Shown piece after piece: positions 1 through 9,558 of a stretch of 64,000 nt of DNA. The notes below the pieces were generated by a model. It was not told the origin of the DNA and ran no database searches. It was given only the letters and a program-made list of their open reading frames with translations. Numbering within the stretch: the first letter of the stretch is position 1; every line of letters begins with the position of its first letter. This DNA comes from Tenacibaculum sp. 190524A02b (GTDB lineage: Bacteria > Bacteroidota > Bacteroidia > Flavobacteriales > Flavobacteriaceae), in contig NZ_OZ038525.1 of the NCBI RefSeq assembly GCF_964036645.1, forward strand, positions 4,716,001 through 4,780,000, in the 5' to 3' direction. The translations under genes and the position numbers were made by a program.

Positions 1-2679
1 ATACGAATACGTGGTGATGCTACTATTAATAGTGGCGCAGATCCTTTGGTAGTAATTAATGGAGTGCCTATGCCAAGTGAGTTCAATTTAAATGATATTA
101 ATCCAAATGATGTAGAGTCGTTAGATATTTTAAAAGGAGCTTCTTCAACTGCTATCTATGGTTCTAGAGCTATTGCTGGAGTTATAGAAATTACAACTAA
201 AAAAGGAACAAAATATACCAAACCACAAATCACTTATAGTTTAACTACTGGAATCAAAACTTTAGAAAGAGATTTACAACCTTTAAATGGAACACAGTTT
301 AAGGAAATGTGGGAAGAGGGCTTAATTAATTACGTGGCATCAAGGTTTAATGTAAGAGATGGTGAAGAAGCAGTAAAAAATTATGTGCATACATTTTCTA
401 ATGGTTTCCAACGTAATTACTACGAGTTTTATAAAGAAAGAACTGAGTTTGGGGATGCAAATACCCCGTGGGATGATTTATTAATAGGAAGTGCTGTAAC
501 ACAAGATCATTATTTATCTCTTAGAGGAGGAAATGAAGCAATTCAGTATGCATTTTCTTTTGGTCGTAATAAAGAAGAAGGAATGTTAGTGGGAAATAAT
601 TTAACACGAAATACGGTTAGTTTTAATTATGATCAAAAGTTTAGCTCAAAAGTAAAAATAGGGTTTAATGTATCTGGAGGTACTACTAATATAGCTAGAG
701 GAGGAGCTACTATGGCGAATGCAATTAATATGAGGCCTGATGTACCAGCTTTCAATGAAGACGGAAGTTATTTTGTAGATACTTATACAAGAAGAATAGG
801 GCCTACTTTATGGATTACAAGAGCAAGAGACAATCCATTAGTATTGGCTAGTGAAGTTAAAAATGATACACGTAGAAGAAATGTAACAATAACTCCATAT
901 GGAGAGTTTCAATTATTAAGAAATTTAAAGTTTACTTCAAGATATAGTTATTTTTTATCGCTAAACGAAAACGAACGATATTATCCAAGTTATACAGATC
1001 ATTCTTTATTACGATTTAGTCAAGGTATACGAAATGAATCGCAATCTGAAAGTACTAGTAGTAATTATACCAATTTCATATCGTATTTAAACACGTTTAA
1101 TAATCATGATGTAACTGCAATTTTTGGAATAGATTTTAATAGAAGAACAACAGAAAGTATTGCAGAGGAATATTCTAATTTTGCAGATGATGCTATTCAA
1201 AATCAGCCATGGTTAGCCTCAGATTATAGAGGTGGTTCTGGTAATAAAACAGAGTCAACTTCTATAGGGTATTATAGTAGGGTTAATTATAAATTTAAAA
1301 ATAAATACTTATTAACTGCTTCTGTTAGGGTAGATGGATCGTCCAGATTTTCTCCAGCAAATAGATATGGTGTTTTTCCATCAGTAGCTTTAGGGTATAT
1401 CATTTCAGATGAATCTTATTTTTCGAAGTTAAAAAATACGATTAGTTTGCTAAAGTTACGTTTAAGCGCAGGAAAAACAGGAAATGACAATGTTGGAGTT
1501 TATAGTTGGTTAACAGAGTATAGAAGCGATACAAATTATTTAGACTTACCTGGAGTTCAACCTACAAGTTTAGGAAATGACCAGTTAAAATGGGAGGAAA
1601 GCACAGAATACAATATTGGACTAGATTTTGGTTTTTTAAAGAATAATAGAATTCGTGGTTCTATAGATATTTATAAAAAGAATGTAGATAATATGTTGGT
1701 AGCGGTACCTGCTCCACCAAGTTCTGGAGTAAGTTCTGTAATGCAAAATTTTGGAAGTTTAACTAATAAAGGAGTTGAGCTTAATTTAAGCGGAGTATTA
1801 GTACAAAACGAAGATTTTAACTGGGAAGTAGGAGTCAATGTATTTAAAAATAGAAATGTATTAACCAAACTAGGAGTTCCAAGAGCATCTAGTAATTCTG
1901 GAGGAACTTTTTTAAGTTATTATTTATTAGAAGAAGGAAAACCTTTAGGATTGATTTATGGATATAAAACAGATGGTTATTTTCAAAACTGGGAAGAAAT
2001 AGATCAATATGAAGCCTTAAATACTGATAATAAATACCAAGAAACTTTTTGGAATACAATTCCTGGGCATTTAAAATTTGTAGATGTTAGTGGAGACGGT
2101 TATGTAAGTGCTGGGAATGGTCGTGATAATGATCCACATGAAGATAGGAGGGTTATTGGAGATACAGAACCAGATTTTTCTGGAGGGATTTATACCAATT
2201 TTCAGTATAAGGGATTACAACTAAATATTAGAGGTACTTTTCAAAAAGGAGGAGATAAATACTGGCGTTATGGGGAATACCAAATGTTAGGAGGCTTAGG
2301 GTTAGGAGATTTCTTGAATAATGCAGATGCTATGGTTCTTGACCGTTGGACACCTAATAATCCTAATGCTAAATACCCTGTTTATCAGCAATCTTACTAC
2401 ACAAATAAGGTAAATGATTTTTGGGTGTATGATGCCTCTTTTTTCAAGATTCAAGAAATTAGTTTGTCTTATGACCTTCCTAAAGCTATGCTAGAAAAAA
2501 CAAATATTTTAAAGCAAGTTCGAGTTTTTGCTTCTTTAAATAATGTATACACATTTACAAATTATCCAGGTTATAATGTAGAGAGTTATAGTACGAACCC
2601 TATACAAGGGAGTATTTTAGATAATTCTACATATCCAAATGAAAGAACATTTAGGTTAGGAGTTCGTGTGTTTTTCTAA
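1..2679 (+). CDS. SusC/RagA-type TonB-dependent outer-membrane receptor (5' partial)
   Basis: The reading frame is open from base 1, so the signal peptide, carboxypeptidase-like domain and start of the plug lie outside the window. The visible part begins in the plug domain (VINGVPM, then DILKGASSTAIYGSRA and GVIEITTKKG, typical of SusC plugs) and continues through a long beta-barrel ending in an aromatic residue (RVFF), as expected for an outer-membrane barrel. SusC proteins import oligosaccharides or peptides with TonB energy, capped by a SusD lipoprotein, and the next gene is a SusD. The substrate cannot be read from sequence; the nearby GH18-like and T9SS genes make a polysaccharide such as chitin plausible, but that is inference. 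Confidence 0.93.
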   Translation: MRIRGDATINSGADPLVVINGVPMPSEFNLNDINPNDVESLDILKGASSTAIYGSRAIAGVIEITTKKGTKYTKPQITYSLTTGIKTLERDLQPLNGTQFKEMWEEGLINYVASRFNVRDGEEAVKNYVHTFSNGFQRNYYEFYKERTEFGDANTPWDDLLIGSAVTQDHYLSLRGGNEAIQYAFSFGRNKEEGMLVGNNLTRNTVSFNYDQKFSSKVKIGFNVSGGTTNIARGGATMANAINMRPDVPAFNEDGSYFVDTYTRRIGPTLWITRARDNPLVLASEVKNDTRRRNVTITPYGEFQLLRNLKFTSRYSYFLSLNENERYYPSYTDHSLLRFSQGIRNESQSESTSSNYTNFISYLNTFNNHDVTAIFGIDFNRRTTESIAEEYSNFADDAIQNQPWLASDYRGGSGNKTESTSIGYYSRVNYKFKNKYLLTASVRVDGSSRFSPANRYGVFPSVALGYIISDESYFSKLKNTISLLKLRLSAGKTGNDNVGVYSWLTEYRSDTNYLDLPGVQPTSLGNDQLKWEESTEYNIGLDFGFLKNNRIRGSIDIYKKNVDNMLVAVPAPPSSGVSSVMQNFGSLTNKGVELNLSGVLVQNEDFNWEVGVNVFKNRNVLTKLGVPRASSNSGGTFLSYYLLEEGKPLGLIYGYKTDGYFQNWEEIDQYEALNTDNKYQETFWNTIPGHLKFVDVSGDGYVSAGNGRDNDPHEDRRVIGDTEPDFSGGIYTNFQYKGLQLNIRGTFQKGGDKYWRYGEYQMLGGLGLGDFLNNADAMVLDRWTPNNPNAKYPVYQQSYYTNKVNDFWVYDASFFKIQEISLSYDLPKAMLEKTNILKQVRVFASLNNVYTFTNYPGYNVESYSTNPIQGSILDNSTYPNERTFRLGVRVFF

Positions 2680-2725
2680 CTAAGTAAATCAACCAAAGTC
2701 AACTTAATAACCAAATCAATATACA

Positions 2726-4111
2726 ATGAAAAATACAACGTATAACATTTTATATATTCTCATTTTATTAGTGCTAATGGCTTGTGAAAGTGAGCTAAAT
2801 CAAATACCACCCAATAACTTAGTTGAAGCTAATGTAATTGTAGATCAAAAGAGTGCTGAAGCAGCTTTAATTGGAACAATGCAGCCATTGGAACGTATTA
2901 ATCCATCACCTTTTGGAGCAGATTATATTTCTAATGGCGCACATATGGTTGGATTTTTATCTGGAAATTTTGATAAGACAGATAGTGAGGCAATAGTAAA
3001 CGTATTTACCACTAGTAATGGATGGGATCAATGTTCAGATATTATTAATGCTGCTAATTTGGTAATAGAAAAAACAGCGCTAGTCAGTAACTCAAAATTT
3101 GAACAAGGTAGGAAAGAAGAAATCATTGCAGAAGCAAGATTTATGCGATTTTTTGCACAGTATTACTTATTTCGTCATTATGGACAGTTTTGGAAGTTAG
3201 ATTCACCTTTTGGAGCGTTAATGAGACGTGAACCTTCAAAACTTTCTACTTTAAATCATAAAAGAGCTACGGTTACAGAAACATATACTTTATTGCTAGA
3301 AGATCTGAATTATGTAATTCAAAAAGGGGCAGAGTTCTCAACAGTATATCGTCCATCATCACTTTTAGCTAAAGCTTATAAAGCTGAATTATTAATTATG
3401 CGTGGTACAAATGAAGATTTACAAGAAGCAATAACTATAGCTGATGAGGTGTTAAATGATGGTAAAAGAAGTATAGAGGCTACTTACGAAGCTATTTTTG
3501 AAAAAGGATATGAATCTTCAGAATTATTATTTACTAGATTTTTAGATGCTAACTCATTAAATTTTGTCTTTAGAAATGTAGATAGTATAATTAGACTTTT
3601 TAATGGGGAAGATGGATTTGAAATGACATCTTTATTTCTAGATGTTTTGGGTAACGATGCAAGGTTACCTTTGTATTATAACGGAATTGATATAAATAAG
3701 GTTCCTAAATTATATAAGGAAGATGGAAATTGTTTACCTTATTATATGCGTATTAGTCAAATGTATTTAATAAAAGCTGAAGCACATGCACGTTTGCAAC
3801 AAAAGAACCAAGCTATAGAGGCTATTAATGTATTACGAGTTAGGGCAGGAGAAATACCAATAAACCAAGCTACTATAGCAGATAATGAATTAAACAAAAC
3901 AGTATTTGAGGAAATATGTAAAGAGATGGCAATGGAAAAAGGATATGAGTGGTTGGCGAGCATTCGATTAATGAACAACGCAAACCAAGCAATTATTTTT
4001 GATATAAAAACAGAGGTAACTTCTGAAAATCAATTTATTTGGCCAATACCTGTAGATGAGGTACGATTAAATATGTCTATGGTACAAAACCCAGGGTATG
4101 AAAATTTATAA
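2726..4111 (+). CDS. SusD/RagB-family outer-membrane nutrient-binding lipoprotein
   Basis: This 461-residue protein starts 46 bp after the SusC stop, so the two form one operon. The N-terminus is a lipoprotein signal with lipobox LVLMAC. SusD hallmarks follow: an early region resembling the N-terminal TPR-like SusD domain (EARFMRFFAQYYLFRHYG), and a late segment (YLIKAEAHARL, INVLRVRAGE, ICKEMAMEKGYEWLA) typical of the C-terminal RagB/SusD domain. It ends with IWPIPVDEVRLNMSMVQNPGY, the usual SusD ending. It should sit on the cell surface as the lid of the SusC barrel and bind the glycan. A terminator follows at 4137-4165. Confidence 0.93.
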   Translation: MKNTTYNILYILILLVLMACESELNQIPPNNLVEANVIVDQKSAEAALIGTMQPLERINPSPFGADYISNGAHMVGFLSGNFDKTDSEAIVNVFTTSNGWDQCSDIINAANLVIEKTALVSNSKFEQGRKEEIIAEARFMRFFAQYYLFRHYGQFWKLDSPFGALMRREPSKLSTLNHKRATVTETYTLLLEDLNYVIQKGAEFSTVYRPSSLLAKAYKAELLIMRGTNEDLQEAITIADEVLNDGKRSIEATYEAIFEKGYESSELLFTRFLDANSLNFVFRNVDSIIRLFNGEDGFEMTSLFLDVLGNDARLPLYYNGIDINKVPKLYKEDGNCLPYYMRISQMYLIKAEAHARLQQKNQAIEAINVLRVRAGEIPINQATIADNELNKTVFEEICKEMAMEKGYEWLASIRLMNNANQAIIFDIKTEVTSENQFIWPIPVDEVRLNMSMVQNPGYENL

Positions 4112-4136
4112 ATAACAATAGTAATGCTTTAATGAT

Positions 4137-4165
4137 AAAACCACCCCAATCGGGTGGTTTTTTTT
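4137..4165 (+). terminator. Intrinsic terminator after susCD
   Basis: The stem ccaccc (4141-4146) pairs with gggtgg (4152-4157), flanked by A on the left and a run of 9 T on the right. It lies 26 bp after the susD stop and separates the susCD operon from the next lipoprotein gene. Confidence 0.85.
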
Positions 4166-4222
4166 GTGTGTTAAAGAGGTAGTTTTGACACAAACATTAA
4201 TATTTAATTTTAAAAGAGAATT

Positions 4223-5164
4223 ATGAGAAAAATTAAAGAACTCAATCAATTACTAAGAATGGTAACGTTGGTTACAGTTGTTATTTTAACAGCTTGTTCT
4301 AAAGAAAGTGAAGAAAGTTTATTGTTCAATGAACATGAGACCACAGTTAAGGTTAAAAATGGAAGGTTAGTTTTTAAAGACGGAGAGCACTATTCTGAAT
4401 TTACTAAAGGAACAGTTTCATTAGAAAAGGAGGTTAAAGATTTAAAAGGGTTTACTTCTTTAAGAGAAACTATGAAGAAGGATAAGGAAAGCTATGCGGA
4501 TTTTGTATTGGATCTTTATAATGAAAAAGGAGAAGTACAAATAGGAAATGTAATTATATTGATTAAAGATTGGAAGCAATATTTTATTGAAGAAGCAAAT
4601 GAAGAATTACTAAAAGAAGTAAAAGTGCGTTTGAATAAAGGTGTGTCTGTTAGTGACTTAAAAGGAGTTGAAGCCTTTCAGATAAAAAACATAGTAATTC
4701 CTATCGAAGCGGAAGCTCAAAATAAAACATGGGCTGGGTATCAATATGAATTTTGGGATAATGGGACACGTGTAAAGTTTATCTATGAAGCTTTTTTAGA
4801 TGGTTATCGTGTGCCGATAGGTTTGGGTAGATATACATTAAATGCTCATTATGGAATACGTACAAAATATGAATGGTTGCATGGTAGATGGTGGAAACCA
4901 GCAGGAGATAATGTATATAAATCAGTTTCTAATTTATCTATAAATGTGATTAGTAATCATATGGAAGTAAGTGCTAATGAGGGAATTATTCAAGAAGAGA
5001 GTACAAGAAATTTAGAATACCGTAAAACGTTTAACTCGATAGCTATGTATATGAATTATACAATAACGGTATCAGGAAATTTTTATACCCAAGTAAGACA
5101 AGCGGGTAAACCTAATTATTCGCATAGTCAATATGTTTATTATAAAGAGTCAGTAGTTTTATAA
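4223..5164 (+). CDS. Hypothetical surface lipoprotein
   Basis: This 313-residue protein has a lipoprotein signal (lipobox ILTAC, Cys at about residue 26). The N-terminal half is charged and Lys/Glu-rich; the C-terminal half (after about residue 165) is aromatic-rich with Tyr/Trp/Gly patches (WAGYQYEFWDNGTRVKF) that look like beta strands of a secreted sandwich. I do not recognise the family. It follows susCD in the same direction but after a terminator, so it may be separately transcribed. It could be an accessory surface glycan-binding or adhesin lipoprotein; this is inferred from position only. Confidence 0.75.
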   Translation: MRKIKELNQLLRMVTLVTVVILTACSKESEESLLFNEHETTVKVKNGRLVFKDGEHYSEFTKGTVSLEKEVKDLKGFTSLRETMKKDKESYADFVLDLYNEKGEVQIGNVIILIKDWKQYFIEEANEELLKEVKVRLNKGVSVSDLKGVEAFQIKNIVIPIEAEAQNKTWAGYQYEFWDNGTRVKFIYEAFLDGYRVPIGLGRYTLNAHYGIRTKYEWLHGRWWKPAGDNVYKSVSNLSINVISNHMEVSANEGIIQEESTRNLEYRKTFNSIAMYMNYTITVSGNFYTQVRQAGKPNYSHSQYVYYKESVVL

Positions 5165-5180
5165 AGTTAAGAAGTCTAAT

Positions 5181-5212
5181 AAAAGGTGCAGTTTAAATAT
5201 TGCACCTTTTTA
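5181..5212. terminator. Bidirectional-looking intrinsic terminator
   Basis: The 10-bp stem aaaaggtgca (5181-5190) pairs with tgcacctttt (5201-5210), with T on one side and A on the other. It lies between the converging lipoprotein gene (+) and SDR gene (-) and can serve both. Confidence 0.85.
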
Positions 5213-5233
5213 ATTCATAATTATAAGAGTATT

Positions 5234-5896
5234 TTACCAAGCTCTAATTTTTCCTTGATGCCAAAAATGCCCACTATTAGGAGTTGTATTTAATAAGTTT
5301 TTAATGTCGTTAGCAACATCTTTGGGTTTTCTAGAAGCTTCATTTCCTCCCATATCAGTTTGCGTCCACCCTGGATCTAAAGAAGAAACAGTAATATTCT
5401 GAGTATCCAACCTTTTAGCTAATAGTTTAGTGTACATATTTAAGGCAGCTTTAGACATTTTATAATGAGGTTGAAATTCATCAAAATTAGGTTCACTAAA
5501 TGAGCCCCAGTCTGAAGTAATATTAATTATATGGCTATCAGTATTAAAATTAGGAAGTAGTTTTTCGGTTAATTCAATAGTGCCAAAAAGATTTACGTTA
5601 AAAGTTTGTTTTAACTGAGTCATATTTATTTTAGATTCCTCCCAGTCTTCTAATAAAATTGCGGCATTATTAATCAGAAAGTCAATTTTTAAGTTAGTAT
5701 TCGTAACAAAATTATGGATAGATTCATTATCAGATAAATTCAATTGGTAACAGGTGAAATTATCTTTTGAAATACTATGCTTTCCAGAAGTAGAAGTTCC
5801 AATAAGTTCAATATTATTGTCTTCTGTTAAAAGTTTAGCAGTAGCAAAGCCAATTCCTCTACTACAACCTGTTATAATACCCGTTTTCATATACAT
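5234..5896 (-). CDS. Short-chain dehydrogenase/reductase (SDR)
   Basis: This 220-residue Rossmann-fold oxidoreductase has the cofactor motif TGCSRGIG near the N-terminus, the NNAA motif (LINNAAIL), a catalytic Ser region (ITSDWGS) and the YxxxK pair (YKMSKAALN). PGWTQTDMGG is the usual SDR segment after the active site. The substrate is unknown; the pattern resembles small carbonyl reductase-like SDRs. The start could be Met1 or Met3 (MYMKTG); the second lies directly before the Rossmann strand. The DUF4269 gene upstream on the same strand is 26 bp away, so the two may be co-transcribed. Confidence 0.9.
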   Translation of the reverse strand: MYMKTGIITGCSRGIGFATAKLLTEDNNIELIGTSTSGKHSISKDNFTCYQLNLSDNESIHNFVTNTNLKIDFLINNAAILLEDWEESKINMTQLKQTFNVNLFGTIELTEKLLPNFNTDSHIINITSDWGSFSEPNFDEFQPHYKMSKAALNMYTKLLAKRLDTQNITVSSLDPGWTQTDMGGNEASRKPKDVANDIKNLLNTTPNSGHFWHQGKIRAW

Positions 5897-5922
5897 AAGT
5901 TTGATTTGATATTGATATATAA

Positions 5923-6453
5923 TTATTCAAGTTTTAAAAGTGCCTCGTACGGGTTGCCTTTTAAACCAAGCTCCATAGCAAAAGCGGGTTCTGTTTTATA
6001 CCCTTTTTGTTTTAAGCTGATAATTTTTTGTCGAAAACCTTCACCATATTCTTGAAGCAATTTATATTCAATGAGCATGTGTCTGTATGCATTTTGTTGT
6101 TTGGTAGGAATATTCTGTCCAAAAATTTCAATTTCAAATCCTCTAATTTTAAAACTAGCCACTATAGCTGTAGGTAAAAGTGTTTCGTTTTCCCATAACT
6201 TGAAATTTGTAAATGAACTAAAGTTATTTATAATTAGTTGTTTAAGGTGACTTTTATCTTGATAATAACAGATGATGTCAAGGTCACTACTTTCAATATG
6301 TATGTTAATAGGAATGGTACCTACAAGTATAGGGGTAAACATTTTTAGTTTTTCTAAAATACTATAAGATGTTAATACAGTATAGGCATTTCTTTGAGTG
6401 TCGTTGCCAGTTTTTAAGTAACTGATGTTTTCAAAATTGATGCTTGGTTTCAT
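5923..6453 (-). CDS. DUF4269 protein, nucleotidyltransferase-like
   Basis: This 176-residue protein matches the DUF4269 pattern: VGTIPINIHIESSDLDIICY resembles the GT...DxD core of minimal nucleotidyltransferases, with DLD as likely metal ligands and a later acidic strand (FEIEIFG). The C-terminus contains the helical KGYKTEPAFAMELGL segment typical of the family. The biochemical activity is not known. It lies directly upstream of the SDR gene on the minus strand. Confidence 0.82.
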   Translation of the reverse strand: MKPSINFENISYLKTGNDTQRNAYTVLTSYSILEKLKMFTPILVGTIPINIHIESSDLDIICYYQDKSHLKQLIINNFSSFTNFKLWENETLLPTAIVASFKIRGFEIEIFGQNIPTKQQNAYRHMLIEYKLLQEYGEGFRQKIISLKQKGYKTEPAFAMELGLKGNPYEALLKLE

Positions 6454-7060
6454 TGATTTTTCAAATACAAGTAAATTAGTTGTTTATAATTTATAAATGA
6501 GTTCCTTTTGAGCTAATATATAGATTTTAGTGGGAAAGAAATTATAAGAATATGTTAATACCAATGATAGCAAAGCTCTCATTAATGGGTGTTGTTTATT
6601 CATCCTTTTGGTGTTGAATGTTCATTAATAGCTAATTATTGATGATTTATAGTGTAAAAACTTATTAGAGTACTCATTTTGGTACAGCTATTAATATATT
6701 TTTATTCTTTGGTTATGATATTATTAATATGAAAGGAAGTTAATACTAATAAGTAAATTTTGATTATACCTATAGATAAGGTGTAATTTTTAACATTTAT
6801 AATATGTAAATTATAAACTAAATTAACTATATTGCACCTAGCTATGGAAGTACTTATTAAATAATTGCTTTCAATCCAACATAAATAATAATATAAATGA
6901 TGCACTTATATAGTGTGCTGTGAGCTATAAATAAGTTTATACAGAACTAGAGTGAATAGAATATTAAGGGTTCATGTGTAAATCATTAAAATATATACAA
7001 AAATGCAGAGTGATGTGGAGATAAGGGGCTACATTACAATGTTGATTTCGTAGGTTAGTT
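6454..7060. other. Long AT-rich intergenic region without a convincing gene
   Basis: Both strands show only short frames. Several cattaatg/attaatag-type repeats occur near 6570-6640, but no tRNA, no IS end and no conserved protein signature. A strong plus-strand terminator at 7061-7093 closes this region, which suggests a transcript here, possibly an untranslated RNA or decayed gene. Confidence 0.4.
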
Positions 7061-7093
7061 TTTCCCTGTAACTCATTGGTTACAGGGATTTTT
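7061..7093 (+). terminator. Intrinsic terminator with no annotated upstream plus-strand gene
   Basis: A perfect 9-bp stem, ccctgtaac (7064-7072) with gttacaggg (7079-7087), has a 6-nt loop and is followed by atttttt. The T tail favours plus-strand termination. No plus-strand CDS is visible for several kb upstream. Confidence 0.75.
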
Positions 7094-7112
7094 TAATAAC
7101 TGTTTTATATTT

Positions 7113-7298
7113 TTATTGGTTGTCACACATGGCTTTACAAGTATCAATCATCCATTTATGACTTTCTTTAGGAGCTACTTTTTTGTATTCCATAATACAT
7201 GGAATTAAACAACCTCCTCCCATATTTCCAGCATAAATAGCCAAGGTTTGTAATTTACTTAATTCGTAGTTTTTAAAAGTTTCTAATTTACTTTTCAT
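7113..7298 (-). CDS. Small Cys-containing peptide with double-Gly-like leader (possible RiPP/bacteriocin precursor)
   Basis: The 61-residue peptide has a charged N-terminal half (KSKLETFKNYELSKLQTL) ending in GNMGGG, followed by a short segment with four Cys (CLIPC, DTCKAMC). Length, acidic/amphipathic leader, Gly-Gly junction and Cys-rich core resemble double-Gly leader peptides of bacteriocins and RiPPs in Bacteroidetes. No modification enzyme or C39 exporter is adjacent, so the assignment is tentative. It could also be an unrelated small protein. Confidence 0.5.
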   Translation of the reverse strand: MKSKLETFKNYELSKLQTLAIYAGNMGGGCLIPCIMEYKKVAPKESHKWMIDTCKAMCDNQ

Positions 7299-7345
7299 TA
7301 TATTAAATTTTTATAGGTTAAAGTTCAAAGAAACTATTTTTTAAA

Positions 7346-7376
7346 AGGAGTGTCTCACCCATTTCGGGTGATTTTA
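7346..7376 (-). terminator. Short hairpin after the SGNH hydrolase gene
   Basis: tcaccc (7355-7360) pairs with gggtga (7366-7371), immediately beyond the stop codon of the minus-strand SGNH gene. It is followed in the direction of transcription by a mixed-base stretch, then a T-rich one. A weak candidate. Confidence 0.4.
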
Positions 7377-7979
7377 AAGAAATAAATAACGGACAATTAT
7401 CTCAGCAGCTTTTTTAGAACCCTTTTTGGATGGGTGAAACCCATCTCTACCATAATAACTATAATCTTTAGTTCTATCAAAGTGAGCTTTAAAAAGTTTC
7501 CCTACAGGAAGTAACTTAGCCTCATTAATGGAAGCAGCATCAGTGTAATTTTGAATTACACCATCAAAAGTTTGATAAAACTGTAAAGAAGGCCATACCA
7601 TATAGTAACAAAGGCTAACATTATTAGCTTTACACAAATCACTATATTTTTTACCATCTTCAATTAACATTTGTCTACCATTTAATTGAGAAGAAGGCCC
7701 TTGCTGGATAATAACGTAGTCATATTTTTTACTAGAAATTAGTTGTTGAACTTTTCCTCCTTTCCAATGATCAATAATGGCAAAGTTTGGAAAAGCAACC
7801 ATTTCTGTAGTGATTTTTTTACCTTTAGCTTTTGCAGCTTTTTTTACTAACTTAGGTAGGTTATTAGTAAAAGTAAGGCTATTACCAATAAATAGTATGG
7901 AAGTGTTTTCTTTTTGTTGGCTGAATAAACAATAGCAAAAAAGAAATGTAAAAAGTGATAAGTGTATATGTTTTTTCAT
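7374..7979 (-). CDS. SGNH/GDSL-family hydrolase, exported
   Basis: This 201-residue protein has a signal peptide (hydrophobic FTFLFCYCLF ending near Gln-Gln). Block I of the SGNH fold is ILFIGNSLTFTNN (nucleophile Ser in GNSLT); the Ser-Asp-His C-terminal block is YGRDGFHPSKKG (DGFH). VIIQQGPSS matches block III. Such enzymes are usually esterases or deacetylases acting on carbohydrates or lipids. The neighbouring GH18-like lipoprotein and susCD suggest a deacylase role on a glycan, which is inference. Confidence 0.85.
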   Translation of the reverse strand: MKKHIHLSLFTFLFCYCLFSQQKENTSILFIGNSLTFTNNLPKLVKKAAKAKGKKITTEMVAFPNFAIIDHWKGGKVQQLISSKKYDYVIIQQGPSSQLNGRQMLIEDGKKYSDLCKANNVSLCYYMVWPSLQFYQTFDGVIQNYTDAASINEAKLLPVGKLFKAHFDRTKDYSYYGRDGFHPSKKGSKKAAEIIVRYLFL

Positions 7980-8126
7980 GAGTAGTGGGGATGCTTACAG
8001 ATGACTAACTAAATATACTAAAAAAATAGATCACTAGGTGAAGCTAAAAGGTAAAATATAGTAAGGTTAACCTTTATATCAAACTTTGTGTTTTGTGGAT
8101 GGGTTAAGGGTTTGTTTTGTAGTGGT

Positions 8127-9317
8127 TTACTTTTGAAATTTGTTGTCTAACAAATGCCAAAGTTCTGTATAACCTTCATCGTAACCTAATGCCCAAATAC
8201 CAACGCCACTAATTTTAGTAGACTTTATCCAGTCGTATTTTATAGAAAGAGAAGTCGTATCTTCAAACCAAATCTCTTTGTAATAATTTTTATCCTTTAA
8301 AGTAATATAATTAGAAGCACTAGTTGAATCAAACTCAATAGAAATATTTAAAGGTTGTATATATTCATTCATTATTGTTTTGTACGATAAGTGTGTTTTA
8401 AATTTCTTTACTTTAGAAGGTATGTTTTTTTCGGTAGTTAGCCATTCAACCCCATAATAAGGAATACCAACAATAAGCTTTTCAGGAGTTACCCCTTTAT
8501 TAAAATAATAATTAACAGAGCTTTTTACACCTCTACCAAATTGTGGAGTAGTGTTTAAAGGTGCAATAGGGCCAGCAATTTTGCTAAAGCTGCCATAATA
8601 ATCATAACTCATTAAGGTGTAAAAATCAATATGTTTATCAATGGCTTTAATATTAAATACATTATGCCAATCAATGGCGTATAAACAAAGAGATACTTGG
8701 TAGTTAGGATTGACTTTTTTTAAAGCAGTAGATAAATTAATAATAAAGTTAGTAAAAGCTTTCTTATGTTTGCTAGGAACTTCTTCAAAATCAATATTAA
8801 TACCATTAGCATTTCTGTAAGCAAGTAAATCTATTAAGTTTTTAGTTAAGTTATCTTGTGCTAGTTTGTTTTTTAAAAAAATAGAATTACTAGTTTCACC
8901 AAAACTTGAAACAGAAAGGAATACTTTACAGTTATAAGCTTTAGCACTATCTATCAATTTTGTAGTTTTCCATTGGTGTATGGTATTATATCCTCCTGTT
9001 TTAGGGTTTAATGAATATGAAAAGTATGAAATACCCCAAAGTAAAGAAAAGTTGTAACTGGTGTAAGAAGAACCATTGGAGTATAAATGCCAGCCAAAAG
9101 TTTTATAATTAGGTTGTTTATTTTTTACAGAAGATTTTCTATTGGTAGGAGTGTAATTGTTAAGACTGTCCCATTCTTTTTCCGTAGTAAAATTATATTG
9201 GTTAAAATGTTTTTCATGTAAGCTTCTGTAGCTTTTATAAGAAGTGGGCTTTGACATTGGTGAAGTACACTTACTGATAAAGAAAGAAATTAAAAGTAGT
9301 AGAAGTAATTTTTTCAT
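8127..9317 (-). CDS. GH18-like glycosidase lipoprotein
   Basis: This 396-residue protein starts with a lipoprotein signal (Cys in FISKCTS). The TIM-barrel GH18 signature is clear: GINIDFEEVP corresponds to DGxDxDxE with the catalytic Glu in DFEE, plus strand motifs YTLMSYDYYG and LIVGIPYYGVEW, and the C-terminal GVGIWALGYDEG that precedes the last strand. GH18 enzymes hydrolyse beta-1,4-GlcNAc bonds (chitin or peptidoglycan-type). The Asp pattern GINIDFE is shorter than classic chitinases, as in spore-cortex/YaaH-like or Bacteroidetes GH18 members. Probably outer-membrane or periplasm-facing. Confidence 0.88.
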   Translation of the reverse strand: MKKLLLLLLISFFISKCTSPMSKPTSYKSYRSLHEKHFNQYNFTTEKEWDSLNNYTPTNRKSSVKNKQPNYKTFGWHLYSNGSSYTSYNFSLLWGISYFSYSLNPKTGGYNTIHQWKTTKLIDSAKAYNCKVFLSVSSFGETSNSIFLKNKLAQDNLTKNLIDLLAYRNANGINIDFEEVPSKHKKAFTNFIINLSTALKKVNPNYQVSLCLYAIDWHNVFNIKAIDKHIDFYTLMSYDYYGSFSKIAGPIAPLNTTPQFGRGVKSSVNYYFNKGVTPEKLIVGIPYYGVEWLTTEKNIPSKVKKFKTHLSYKTIMNEYIQPLNISIEFDSTSASNYITLKDKNYYKEIWFEDTTSLSIKYDWIKSTKISGVGIWALGYDEGYTELWHLLDNKFQK

Positions 9318-9558
9318 GAAAAAGAAATACTATGGATAGTTAATGATGACTAAATATACAAGAAAAGATGTTGTTTGTCGTTTAATTTTAACTAAAAAAA
9401 AAAGAGTGTCTTAGTAATGGTGTTTTTAGTCGGTTATCTGTTTCTGTTTGTCTATAAACTTTGGTTGTTAAGGTAATTATTTTGGGAACTATGATGCTTA
9501 TATCTACCTTTTTAATCTCCCTGATTTTAAATCCGTTTAATATTAAAACCAAACAAAA

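Noticed and set aside
6702..6905. Minus-strand 67-codon ORF in the AT-rich gap
   Set aside because: Composition is typical of chance frames, with no start context or homology-like motif.
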